DNA of 64,000 bases from RGZA01 sp041917755 (GTDB lineage Bacteria > Pseudomonadota > Alphaproteobacteria > UBA9219 > RGZA01): assembly GCA_041917755.1 (NCBI GenBank), contig JAYRWY010000017.1, positions 124,001 through 188,000 on the forward strand, read 5' to 3'. How positions within the stretch are numbered: the first letter of the stretch is position 1; each line of letters starts with the position of its first letter. Position numbers and translations under genes: made by a program. The notes below the pieces were generated by a model. It was not told where the DNA came from, ran no database searches, and saw only the letters and a list, made by a program, of their open reading frames with translations. Below are positions 25,547-34,021 of the stretch, piece by piece.

Positions 25547-26332
25547 ATGACCATGCGTGACGGAATAGCCGATATTATCAGAACTATAAAGATGCCGCAG
25601 CTGGTGCTGTACATGGCATGGAGCGATGTGCGCGCACGTTATAAGCGCAGCGTGCTGGGTCCGTTGTGGATCACGCTGGGTACGGCTATCAGTATCTTTG
25701 CCTTCGGATTTATATGGAGTGAATTGCTGCATATGAACCGCGAGACCTTTGTGCCGATTTTGACCAGTGGTTTAATTCTCTGGCAGTTTATGTCGGCCTG
25801 TATCACCGAGGCCAGCTCCTGCTTTTCGCGACAAGCCAGTATCATTCGTAATCTGGATTTGCCGCTTTCGTTACATCCAGCGCAGCTCATTTTGCGTCAT
25901 TGCATCAATCTTGCGCATAATGCCCCGCTTTTATTGGTGGTCATGTTAATCATGGGCACCCCTTTTAGTATTAACACATTGATGGTGTTGCCTGCCTTTG
26001 CGTTGGTTACATTGAATCTGTTCTGGATATCGATGTTGATCGGGGTGCTTGGCGCACGCTTCCGTGATTTTGAATATATGATTGGTATGATTATGCCATT
26101 GTTGATGTTCCTTAGCCCCGTGATGTTCCGTCCCAATGCGTTGCCATTTAGCGGTAAATATATTTGGGTCAATCCATTTGCCGATATGATTGAAATCATC
26201 CGCATGCCTTTGCTGGGCGAAACGATCCCTGATTTCCTGTGGCTGATCAACGGGGGCATGTTGATAGTGGGAGGAACATTGACCATTATGTTCTTTAGTT
26301 CGAAATTCAAACGTATTGCATTCTGGGTGTAA
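25547..26332 (+). CDS. wzm: Polysaccharide ABC transporter permease (Wzm-type)
   Basis: About 261 residues with six hydrophobic segments of the ABC-2 family. LVLYMAWSDVRARYKRSVLGPLW (seen as ARYKRSVLGPLWIT) is the cytoplasmic N-terminal signature of O-antigen and teichoic-acid exporters. ARFRDFEYMIGMIMPLLMFLSPVMF lies near the C-terminus. The GTG at 25544 and ATGs at 25547 and 25553 are all possible starts. Forms an exporter with the next gene, moving undecaprenyl-linked glycan across the inner membrane. Confidence 0.92.
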   Translation: MTMRDGIADIIRTIKMPQLVLYMAWSDVRARYKRSVLGPLWITLGTAISIFAFGFIWSELLHMNRETFVPILTSGLILWQFMSACITEASSCFSRQASIIRNLDLPLSLHPAQLILRHCINLAHNAPLLLVVMLIMGTPFSINTLMVLPAFALVTLNLFWISMLIGVLGARFRDFEYMIGMIMPLLMFLSPVMFRPNALPFSGKYIWVNPFADMIEIIRMPLLGETIPDFLWLINGGMLIVGGTLTIMFFSSKFKRIAFWV

Positions 26333-26333
26333 C

Positions 26334-27071
26334 ATGACCGCGGAACTCATTTTCGATAATGTGACAGTGCAGTATCCCATTTTTAATGGTCGTAGCATGT
26401 CGTTGCGTAACCATTTGGTGCGTATTAGCACCGGTGGAAAAATTGAAGGCGATACCAGTCATATCCATATCGTGACGGCGCTAAAAGATGTCAGCTTTAC
26501 CGTCAATAAGGGCGATACAATCGGTTTAATCGGCCATAATGGCGCTGGTAAAAGTACCATGCTGCGTACCATGGCGGGGGTTTATTCGCCCGTTAAAGGT
26601 ACAGTTAAGCGCACAGGCCGCGTGGCAACGGTGTTAGAGCTTGGCACCGGCATGGATCCTGAATTGTCGGGTTATGAAAACATTACCCGCATGTCGATGA
26701 TGTTGGGTGTATCGCCGGCCGATATTAAAAAGAATGCTGAAGAAATCGAGGACTTTACCCAGTTGGGAAATTTTCTTGAGTTGCCGGTGCGTACCTATTC
26801 ATCAGGGATGGCAACGCGGTTGATGTTTGCCGTGGCCACATCTACCAAACCGGACATTTTACTGGTGGATGAAATTTTTGGAACAGGCGATGCCGAATTC
26901 CAGATGAAAGCCAAGAAGCGTATGGAAGACCTCATCCGTTCGGTAGGGATTTTTGTATTTGCATCCCATGATAATAATCTGGTGAAGGAGTACTGTAATC
27001 GCTTCTTCTATCTGGAGCATGGCAGTGTGCGCGAAGTGGGCCGCGAAGCGTTATCCACAAGCCATAATTAA
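26334..27071 (+). CDS. wzt: Polysaccharide ABC transporter ATPase (Wzt-type, no C-terminal carbohydrate domain)
   Basis: 245 residues. Walker A is GHNGAGKST, the signature is YSSGMATRLMFAVA, Walker B is ILLVDEIFGTGD, and the H-loop is ASHDNN. The ATG at 26334, one base after the wzm stop, is preferred to the earlier in-frame codon. The protein ends soon after the nucleotide-binding domain. It therefore lacks the C-terminal carbohydrate-binding domain that some Wzt proteins use to recognise a capped O-antigen, suggesting export without cap recognition. Confidence 0.93.
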   Translation: MTAELIFDNVTVQYPIFNGRSMSLRNHLVRISTGGKIEGDTSHIHIVTALKDVSFTVNKGDTIGLIGHNGAGKSTMLRTMAGVYSPVKGTVKRTGRVATVLELGTGMDPELSGYENITRMSMMLGVSPADIKKNAEEIEDFTQLGNFLELPVRTYSSGMATRLMFAVATSTKPDILLVDEIFGTGDAEFQMKAKKRMEDLIRSVGIFVFASHDNNLVKEYCNRFFYLEHGSVREVGREALSTSHN

Positions 27072-27181
27072 GCAATTATAGCTGATTTATACTATGCCTG
27101 CGGCCGCAAATTCGCTTTGCAGACCCATGGCGATGCTTTAAAAAGAAGTTGCTAGCAACAACTAACCCCTAATGCGTCCCA
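27072..27181 (+). other. 110-base gap in the glycan locus with palindromes
   Basis: Between wzt and the next glycosyltransferase. Contains the perfect palindromes TGCGGCCGCA (27099-27108) and GTTGCTAGCAAC (27148-27159), without T runs. A TATACT (27088-27093) resembles a -10 box but lacks a matching -35. Possible internal promoter or processing site; not resolved. Confidence 0.3.
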
Positions 27182-28168
27182 ATGACCCGTATTTCTGTCT
27201 GCACGCCATGTTTTAACGAGCGCGATAATGTTCGCCGCTGTTACGAAACCATCCGAAAGATTTTTGATGAACAGTTGCCGGATTGTGAGCGCGAGCATAT
27301 TTTTTCCGATAACGGTTCAACGGATGGTACGGTTGATATTCTGCGTGAAATCGCGGCCAGTGACCCATGCGTGAAGGTCATTTTGAATATGCGCAATTTC
27401 GGGATTATCCGTAGCTCCATGAACGGTATTCTCAGTTCTTCCGGGGATGCGGTATTCATGTTTGTGCCGGCTGATTTGCAAGACCCGCCAGAACTTATGC
27501 CGCAATTTGTAAAATTATGGCGCGAAGGCTATGAAGTGGTTTACGGCACGCGCGAAAATCGTGAAGAAGGCGCCTTGATGCGCTGGGTTCGTAAGACGTA
27601 TTACGGTTTGCTTACGTCAGTCTCTGCAGTGCAGTTGCCGATGAATCTGAGTGATTTTCAATTGCTGGATAAGCGCGTGATTGATGCGATGCGTAGATTT
27701 GAAGATGCGTACCCCTTTGTGCGGGCCATGCCGTTTCAATGCACCTCGCGTACCATTGCCGTACCCTATACGTGGCGCGCACGCGTAGCTGGTGTATCCA
27801 AGAACCGTTTAATTCACCTGATTGATCAGGGGCTAAACGGCTTTATTGCCACCACGCACGTGCCCATTCGTTTGGCGTTGGGTATTGGCCTGCTTATTTC
27901 CATTTGTAGCATTGCTTATGCGATTATCAACGTCATCAGCAGCCTGTTGGCACCTGCACCTGTGGTGGGAGCTGGCATTCGTACTTTGATTGCGGGGATG
28001 TTCTTCTTTAACGGGGTAATTATCTTTTTTCTTGGCGTGCTTGGTGAATACGTCTTGTCCATTCATCAGCAAGTGCGCCGTCCGCCGCGTGTGGTTGAAC
28101 GTGAGCGCTTGAACTTTGATACGCAGCCAATCGAACAAACTGAACCCAAGCAGCGTCGCGCAGGTTAA
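27182..28168 (+). CDS. Polyisoprenyl-phosphate-type GT2 glycosyltransferase
   Basis: 328 residues. The GT2 domain has ISVCTPCFNERDNV (3-16), FSDNGSTDGTVDIL (around 41-54) and the divalent-metal motif in PADLQDPPE. Two C-terminal hydrophobic helices (LALGIGLLISICSIAYAI and TLIAGMFFFNGVIIFFLGVL) resemble ArnC/GtrB/DPM-like enzymes. Such proteins build undecaprenyl-phosphate-linked sugars used for glycan decoration. A GtrA-like partner lies at 37482-37913. Confidence 0.9.
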   Translation: MTRISVCTPCFNERDNVRRCYETIRKIFDEQLPDCEREHIFSDNGSTDGTVDILREIAASDPCVKVILNMRNFGIIRSSMNGILSSSGDAVFMFVPADLQDPPELMPQFVKLWREGYEVVYGTRENREEGALMRWVRKTYYGLLTSVSAVQLPMNLSDFQLLDKRVIDAMRRFEDAYPFVRAMPFQCTSRTIAVPYTWRARVAGVSKNRLIHLIDQGLNGFIATTHVPIRLALGIGLLISICSIAYAIINVISSLLAPAPVVGAGIRTLIAGMFFFNGVIIFFLGVLGEYVLSIHQQVRRPPRVVERERLNFDTQPIEQTEPKQRRAG

Positions 28169-28218
28169 GCGCCAGATGGGCATGCCAAGCCGCGGATAAA
28201 TGATAAGGTAAGTGCTTC

Positions 28219-28917
28219 ATGACCAAGAAAGTTGCTATTGTTCAATCGAATTATATCCCTTGGAAGGGATATTTTGACATGATTGCCGCTGTCGATGAAT
28301 TTATCTTGTATGATGACATGCAGTTTACCCGCCGTGATTGGCGCAATCGTAATCAGATTAAAACTCCGCAAGGATTGCAATGGCTGACTGTTCCCGTGCA
28401 AAGCAAGGGTAAGTATGACCAAGCGATTAAAGATACTGAAATTGATGGCAAGGACTGGGCGGCCGCGCATTGGAAATCCTTCTCGCTCAATTATGCACGG
28501 GCTCCGCATTTCAAGCAGATTGCGCAGTGGTTGCAGCCGATATACGTAGAGGAGAGTTTTACCCACCTAAGTGTATTGAATCGGCGATTGATTGAAGCCA
28601 TCTGTCAATATGTCGGTATAAAGACCCGTATTACAAATTCGATGGACTATACTTTGATTGACGGAAAAACCGAACGGCTTGCGGATTTAGCCAAGCAGGC
28701 GGGGGGTAGCGAATATATCTCCGGGCCAGCGGCAAAAGATTATGTCGATGAGCAGGTATTCCGTGATTACAACATCAAACTGACCTGGTTTGACTACCAA
28801 GGGTACAGCGAATACCCTCAATTATGGGGTGCGTTTAGCCACAATGTCAGCATCCTCGACTTGTTGTTTAATTGCGGCAGGGACGCTTATCAATATATGA
28901 GGTTTGTGAAGTTATGA
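28219..28917 (+). CDS. WbqC family protein
   Basis: 232 residues of the WbqC-like family. Signature: VAIVQSNYIPWKGYFDMIA near the N-terminus (5-23), LYDDMQFTRRDWRNRNQIK (32-50, with the conserved NRN) and WLTVPVQ. The family is common in O-antigen and glycopeptide loci. It is thought to act on aminosugar or acyl intermediates, but its reaction is not defined. The stop overlaps the next gene by 4 bases. Confidence 0.92.
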   Translation: MTKKVAIVQSNYIPWKGYFDMIAAVDEFILYDDMQFTRRDWRNRNQIKTPQGLQWLTVPVQSKGKYDQAIKDTEIDGKDWAAAHWKSFSLNYARAPHFKQIAQWLQPIYVEESFTHLSVLNRRLIEAICQYVGIKTRITNSMDYTLIDGKTERLADLAKQAGGSEYISGPAAKDYVDEQVFRDYNIKLTWFDYQGYSEYPQLWGAFSHNVSILDLLFNCGRDAYQYMRFVKL

Positions 28918-29858
28918 AATTGTCGATTGTTGCCACTCTTTATAAATCTGCACCGTATATTGATGAATTTGTAGCGCGCTGCAGTGCCGTTGCAAGAGCA
29001 ACCGTAGGTAATGATTATGAAATCATCCTGGTAAATGATGGATCGCCCGATGATAGTTTAGAGAAGGCCGTTAAGCTAACGCAGACCGATAGCCATATCA
29101 GCGTTGTGGATCTATCGCGCAATTTTGGCCACCACAAGGCAATGATGACCGGGCTTGCTTATTCAAAAGGCGAGCGCGTATTCCTGATTGATAGTGATCT
29201 GGAAGAAGAGCCGGAGTGGCTTACCGCCTTTGCCGCCCACATGGACAGTGATCAATGCGATGTTGTGTCGGGCGTGCAAGAGCAGCGCAAAGGCGATTGG
29301 TTCGAGCAGATTAGCGGATCGGTTTTCTACAAACTCTTCAGGCTGCTGACCGGAATTCAGCAGCCCGACAATATTGTTACTGCCCGTTTGATGACGCGCC
29401 GATATGTCGATGCCTTGTTAATGCATAAGGAGCGCGAATTGAATATTGGCGGTCTTTGGATGATTACCGGTTTCCGCCAGATGACGCAGATCGTTAAAAA
29501 GCACCAGACCAGCCCGACCACCTACAATATCGCTCGCAAGATCAGCCATATTGTAAACGCAGTTACGTCGTTTAGTAGTGCGCCACTGGTATTTACGTTT
29601 TATGTCGGGCTGTTCATATCGTTTTCCGCATTGGTTTATATTGTCAGTATCATTTGGCAGTATTTTTTCATTGCCACGCCCCCCAACGGTTATACGTCAA
29701 TCGTTGCGTCCATATGGTTATTTTCCGGGCTGATTATTTTCTTTTTAGGAGTGCAGGGTATTTATATTTCAAAACTCTACTCTGAGGTAAAGCAGCGCCC
29801 TTATACCATTGTTCGGCAAGTTTATTCACATCCAAGTATCACGCAGGACGTCAGATAA
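28914..29858 (+). CDS. GT2 glycosyltransferase with two C-terminal membrane helices
   Basis: 314 residues from the ATG that overlaps the WbqC stop. LSIVATLYKSAPYIDEF (2-18), IILVNDGSPDDSLEKAV, LSRNFGHHKAMMTGL and the metal site in FLIDSDLEEEPE mark a DPM1/GtrB-type domain. Hydrophobic helices follow (LVFTFYVGLFISFSALVYI and SIWLFSGLIIFFLGVQGIYI). The second such enzyme in the locus; it shares architecture with the 27182 gene but is clearly diverged. Confidence 0.88.
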   Translation: MKLSIVATLYKSAPYIDEFVARCSAVARATVGNDYEIILVNDGSPDDSLEKAVKLTQTDSHISVVDLSRNFGHHKAMMTGLAYSKGERVFLIDSDLEEEPEWLTAFAAHMDSDQCDVVSGVQEQRKGDWFEQISGSVFYKLFRLLTGIQQPDNIVTARLMTRRYVDALLMHKERELNIGGLWMITGFRQMTQIVKKHQTSPTTYNIARKISHIVNAVTSFSSAPLVFTFYVGLFISFSALVYIVSIIWQYFFIATPPNGYTSIVASIWLFSGLIIFFLGVQGIYISKLYSEVKQRPYTIVRQVYSHPSITQDVR

Positions 29859-30682
29859 TGCAGGCAGCAACGACCCCTAAAAAATCCTATGGCATTTTGA
29901 TGAGCCATGAATCGCATTCGGTCCTTGATTGCGTGGCCCAGGAATTAACCACCTTGGGTTATTCCGTTCTGGATTCAGGATTTAGTGGCAATCAATTAAA
30001 TGCGATTTCATCCGAGTTTAATCAGGCGCATGCAGAATATGTAGCTACCCACGGGCTTGAAGCATTGAAAAAGAATGATGAGCATAACACCATTCGGTGC
30101 CCGATTGTGCAAGGCAAGCAAATGTTTCGTGATTTGGCATTTAATGAGCCATTATTGGCGTTACTGAAAAAAATGATTGTAGGAAGATTTATTCTCAATC
30201 AACAAAACGGTATTATTAACCCGCCGCAGCAAAATTATAATCAGGCGTCATGGCATCGCGATTTGCCTTATCAGCATTTTGTATCCACGCGGCCATTGGC
30301 AATTAATGCACTGTTTTGTGTGGATGATTTTACCAAGCAAAATGGCGGTACCTTTGTGCTTCCCGCATCACATTTATCCGAAGCATTTCCATCGTCAGAC
30401 TATATTGAAAAGCATGCCGTGCAAGTCGAGGCAAAGGCAGGTTCATTTATTCTATTAAACTGCATGACGTTCCATGCGGGTGGATATAATTCAACCGCCA
30501 AGCCGCGCAGGGCCGTCAACCATGTCTATACCATCCCTTATTTTAAACAGCAGATTAATATTCCAAAGCATATGCCGACGGAACATTTGACAGATGAACA
30601 GCGCGTCATTCTGGGATTTGATGTGCAAGAATCTGAATCTATCGCCCAGTATCTGGCTTCCAGAAAGGTCAAGGAATACTGA
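29858..30682 (+). CDS. Phytanoyl-CoA dioxygenase (PhyH) family protein
   Basis: 274 residues. The Fe(II) facial triad is visible as the His and Asp of SWHRDLPYQ (about 128-136) and the distal His in FHAGGYNSTAKPRRAVNHVY, where the following Arg binds 2-oxoglutarate. GGTFVLPASHL is the typical core strand. Family members hydroxylate lipids or small molecules. Within this locus it may hydroxylate a sugar or its substituent. Start TAATG-coupled to the upstream gene. Confidence 0.87.
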   Translation: MQAATTPKKSYGILMSHESHSVLDCVAQELTTLGYSVLDSGFSGNQLNAISSEFNQAHAEYVATHGLEALKKNDEHNTIRCPIVQGKQMFRDLAFNEPLLALLKKMIVGRFILNQQNGIINPPQQNYNQASWHRDLPYQHFVSTRPLAINALFCVDDFTKQNGGTFVLPASHLSEAFPSSDYIEKHAVQVEAKAGSFILLNCMTFHAGGYNSTAKPRRAVNHVYTIPYFKQQINIPKHMPTEHLTDEQRVILGFDVQESESIAQYLASRKVKEY

Positions 30683-31485
30683 TGCCTACAAATGAACCAG
30701 TATTGCCTCCCGGTACGTTGTTGCAGCTGATGTATCTTAAGGAGCGCTTGAAGGCTATGCCGCCTGGCCGTTTCATCGAAATTGGCCCCGGAAGCGGTGA
30801 GATTACCAAGCTGTTGCTGGGTATGGGATGGTCTGGTGTGTCATATGATTTGGATGCGAATACAGTCCAGGCACTCAAGGAGCGGTTTAGCAGCGAGATA
30901 GCCGCAGGCAGATATGCGCCAATAAACGAAGATTTTCTAACTGCAAAACAGGATAAAGCTGACCTTGTCATTTCGTGCATGGTTATGGAGCATTTGGAAG
31001 ACGACTTGCAGCAACAATTTTTGCACAAATCGCAACAAGCATTAACGCAGCAGGGCTGCATGATTGGCATTGTACCGGGATCACCCCAAGATTGGGGCAT
31101 TGAAGATGATATTGCGGGGCATTGCCGCCGTTATACCCGTGATGATATCAGCACGTTGGCAAATAAACATGGCTGGCGAGCATCCCATGTCGCGGGACTG
31201 ACTTTTCCTGTTTCGAACCTATTATTGCCGATATCCAATTATCTGGTAAGCAAGAATGAACGGTCTAAGTTAACCTTGTCCGCGCTTGAGCGCACCAAGC
31301 TTTCGGGGCGCAGGCATGTTCTGTTTAAGACCCACTTCCCGAACTTGCTGCATATCGTTCTTAATACATGTGTGATGTTGCCATTTCACTGGCTACAGAA
31401 GCTATGTTCCGCATCCTCTCGGGCGTTGGTCATATATTTTGAACTGAAGCCTTCCACATCATCTGGCTTAAGCAACGCAACATGA
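30682..31485 (+). CDS. Class I SAM-dependent methyltransferase
   Basis: 267 residues. SAM motif I is FIEIGPGSGEITKLLLGMGW (about 32-51), then SYDLDANTVQAL, and DLVISCMVMEHLEDD (motif IV-like). HCRRYTRDDISTL is typical of the group found in glycan clusters. C-terminal hydrophobic stretches (LLLPISNYL, IVLNTCVMLPFHWL) suggest membrane proximity. TGATG coupling upstream and 4-base overlap downstream. The acceptor is unknown. Confidence 0.85.
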   Translation: MPTNEPVLPPGTLLQLMYLKERLKAMPPGRFIEIGPGSGEITKLLLGMGWSGVSYDLDANTVQALKERFSSEIAAGRYAPINEDFLTAKQDKADLVISCMVMEHLEDDLQQQFLHKSQQALTQQGCMIGIVPGSPQDWGIEDDIAGHCRRYTRDDISTLANKHGWRASHVAGLTFPVSNLLLPISNYLVSKNERSKLTLSALERTKLSGRRHVLFKTHFPNLLHIVLNTCVMLPFHWLQKLCSASSRALVIYFELKPSTSSGLSNAT

Positions 31486-32117
31486 CCAAAGCTCTGCACG
31501 ACAGTCTATTATCACCTATAGCTGACTATTACACCGATAAGCTGAACACGCATGGTGAAACGCCGCGCGGGGTAGACTGGAATGGCGAGGAAAGTCAATT
31601 TCTGCGTTTTTCGCAATTGTGCAAAATCATTGGGATTGCTTCAGGCTTCTCAGTCAATGATCTGGGTTGCGGTTATGGAGCGATGTATGACTATTTACTC
31701 AAGACCTATAATAAGGTTACCTATAACGGGTATGATGTTTCTACGGCCATGATCGAGGCGGCAATGCAGAGGCATCCTGGCGCTGCCAGCGCGCGATATG
31801 TCGTGTCAGATAAGCCAGATGTAATTGCCGATTACGGCATTGCTAGCGGAATATTTAATGTGCGGCTGGGACATAAAGACGCAGACTGGCTGAAATATAT
31901 TGAAAAAACACTGGCTATCTTGCATGAGACAAGTAGCAAGGGGTTTTCCATTAATTGTCTGACATCGTATTCGGACGAAGACAAAAAGCGCCCTGATCTG
32001 TTCTATGCAGATCCGTGTTATTTATTTGACTATTGCAAGCGGCGCTTCTCCCGGAATGTGTCGTTACTCCATGACTACAATCTCTATGAATTTACCTTAT
32101 TAGTGAGAAAAGCATGA
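31482..32117 (+). CDS. Class I SAM-dependent methyltransferase
   Basis: 211 residues. Motif I VNDLGCGYGAMYDYLLKTY (about 56-74) and YNGYDVSTAMIEAA give a clear SAM-binding site. DVIADYGIASGIFNVRLGHKD marks a sub-family found in sugar loci that also carries SFNCLTSYSDxxxxRPDLFYADP (here NCLTSYSDEDKKRPDLFY). Overlaps its neighbours by 4 bases. The acceptor is unknown; it may methylate a terminal sugar. Confidence 0.85.
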   Translation: MTKALHDSLLSPIADYYTDKLNTHGETPRGVDWNGEESQFLRFSQLCKIIGIASGFSVNDLGCGYGAMYDYLLKTYNKVTYNGYDVSTAMIEAAMQRHPGAASARYVVSDKPDVIADYGIASGIFNVRLGHKDADWLKYIEKTLAILHETSSKGFSINCLTSYSDEDKKRPDLFYADPCYLFDYCKRRFSRNVSLLHDYNLYEFTLLVRKA

Positions 32118-33988
32118 CCGAAGCCGCCATTATATTCTTTTTGATTACACTTCCAATTTGTTATTTCGTAGTTACCAATAGCATGGCGGTTAGAGGTGTT
32201 TCAGAACGTTTTGCAGACTTTCTGTTGACCAAAGCATTTCCAAGTACTGCCGAATTCGAGCATAATAAATTTGGTTTTCTACGGATTATATTCGGTTATT
32301 TGCTGTTAAACAGGGCGATTAATATTTTTGTACTGTTGTTGCCAAGCGAATATTTTACGGCTGCTGGCCTGTGGAGTATTGCCGATATTATTGCAGCCAT
32401 ATTCGTAATGGCGGGTTTTATGACGCAATGGGCGTTGGCGTTCCTGATGTTCTTTATGTGGCATGTTGGCGAAAGAGTGATGGCCACCAGTACACTGGGT
32501 AATGATATTGCAGCATGTTTGGCATTATTATTATTCTTAACGAATTCAGGCAAATTCCTGTCACTTGATGCTTTGATTGTGAGCCGTTGTCAGGGGCTTG
32601 GCCGCTGGTTGTTGTATCAGGACGGTATACCCAATCAGCGCACGCTTGCGTTGGCGAAGTTCACAGCATTGTTAGGTTATTTTGTGGTGTGTGTGTTTTC
32701 AGTTGCCGTGCATTTGAATGAACATGCGTGGATGAGTGGGATTGCAGGGCCGTATATCCTAAGTAATAATTTTATGTCATCGCCCTATCAATTTTTTACC
32801 AAGCTGTTTGTCGATCACAAGATTGCTGTTGATATGGCACGCTACAGCATTTGGATAATGATGCTGTGGTATCCAACGATTATACCCTTCACACTCGCAG
32901 GCGGGATACTCAGGTCTTATACGATTTATTGGGGATTGGCGTTCCTATTCTTGTCTTCATTTGTATTGAATCTGGGGTCGCTGGCCGAGTTTGAATTTGT
33001 GTTTTGGGCTGGCCTATTCTGGGCCAATACCGGTTTGAGCAGTCAACGAAAACTGTCGGTGTATTTTGATGATAAGTGCAATTTATGTGACCGCACGATG
33101 TGGCTCATTACCCGTTTGGATATATTCAACCGGATTAAACTTTGCCCATTATCAACGCATGGTCATCAATTGCAGGCTTTGGGCGTTAAAGAAGAAGCGG
33201 CGCTTGAAAACCTCTATGGCGTTCAAGATGGAAGCGGCGAGATAAAATTTGGCTATGATTTTTATCTAATGCTGGCAAAAAATTTATTTTTGTTATGGCC
33301 CGTTTTGCCGGTTCTATACGTAGGTAGGCTGCTGGCTGTTGGACCGGCTATCTATAGTGCGATAGCAAAACGCCGCCGTGATATGTTTGGTATATGCACG
33401 TTGCCAAGCAAGAAATTACTCAGACAGATCCCTGTCGTTGATGCTGGTATTCCAACATTCACAAATGCAGTTGTGGTGCATGGTCTATTATTGGCTGTGA
33501 TGTTTTGCTTTGCCATTCCGGCACCTTACATCGGTTATGCCGGGTATCAAACCCCAGGTGCTGTGGCGGCGGCATTTTACGGTATGACCCCCATTAATGT
33601 ATTCAACCATGAAGATATGCGCCTGGCTGAAAACTGGTTTACCATCAAAGATGCGAAAACAGGAACGTTGCTGCCGATTTTTACAGAAGATGGTGCACGG
33701 TTAAAAATGCACCGTTCTGACCGCATTTATTTTGGAAATACCTTATTGTTCCGTCGGGCAGAACGAGATAAATCCGGCTGTGATTTTGATAAATGGCAAG
33801 CCACCATGGTTTATTTATCCAAGGTTTACCTCCATTCGGTACAAGCTGTGGCCGGAGCATATTCATTTGAATACGTTCAGTATCACCGTGATCTACCGGA
33901 TGATAAAAAAATCATTCAAGGTGAGTATATTGTAGCGGACACGGTCATTCGCTGTACCAATACGTTTAAAATCAATTATGAGCCGTGA
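32114..33988 (+). CDS. HTTM-like membrane protein fused to a DCC (DUF393) redox domain, active CxxC
   Basis: 624 residues. The N-terminal ~300 form a multi-helix membrane domain resembling HTTM (vitamin-K-carboxylase-like): FGFLRIIFGYLLLNRAINIF, FLMFFMWHVGERVM. Then a DCC thiol-disulfide domain starts KLSVYFDDKCNLCDR with Cys322 and Cys325, followed by further helices and a soluble C-terminal domain (KVYLHSVQAVAGAYSFEYVQ). Directly followed by a paralogue of almost identical length. Probably moves or oxidises something at the inner membrane in glycan assembly; function unknown. Confidence 0.8.
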   Translation: MTEAAIIFFLITLPICYFVVTNSMAVRGVSERFADFLLTKAFPSTAEFEHNKFGFLRIIFGYLLLNRAINIFVLLLPSEYFTAAGLWSIADIIAAIFVMAGFMTQWALAFLMFFMWHVGERVMATSTLGNDIAACLALLLFLTNSGKFLSLDALIVSRCQGLGRWLLYQDGIPNQRTLALAKFTALLGYFVVCVFSVAVHLNEHAWMSGIAGPYILSNNFMSSPYQFFTKLFVDHKIAVDMARYSIWIMMLWYPTIIPFTLAGGILRSYTIYWGLAFLFLSSFVLNLGSLAEFEFVFWAGLFWANTGLSSQRKLSVYFDDKCNLCDRTMWLITRLDIFNRIKLCPLSTHGHQLQALGVKEEAALENLYGVQDGSGEIKFGYDFYLMLAKNLFLLWPVLPVLYVGRLLAVGPAIYSAIAKRRRDMFGICTLPSKKLLRQIPVVDAGIPTFTNAVVVHGLLLAVMFCFAIPAPYIGYAGYQTPGAVAAAFYGMTPINVFNHEDMRLAENWFTIKDAKTGTLLPIFTEDGARLKMHRSDRIYFGNTLLFRRAERDKSGCDFDKWQATMVYLSKVYLHSVQAVAGAYSFEYVQYHRDLPDDKKIIQGEYIVADTVIRCTNTFKINYEP

Positions 33989-34021
33989 TAAGCATGTAGT
34001 GGAGATGGTAAGAGATATGTA

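Noticed and set aside
25946..26431. 161-codon minus-strand open frame
   Set aside because: Covers the wzm/wzt junction in antisense; both sense genes are clear.
27148..27159. Palindrome GTTGCTAGCAAC as recombination site
   Set aside because: Single copy, no adjacent integrase or second half-site.
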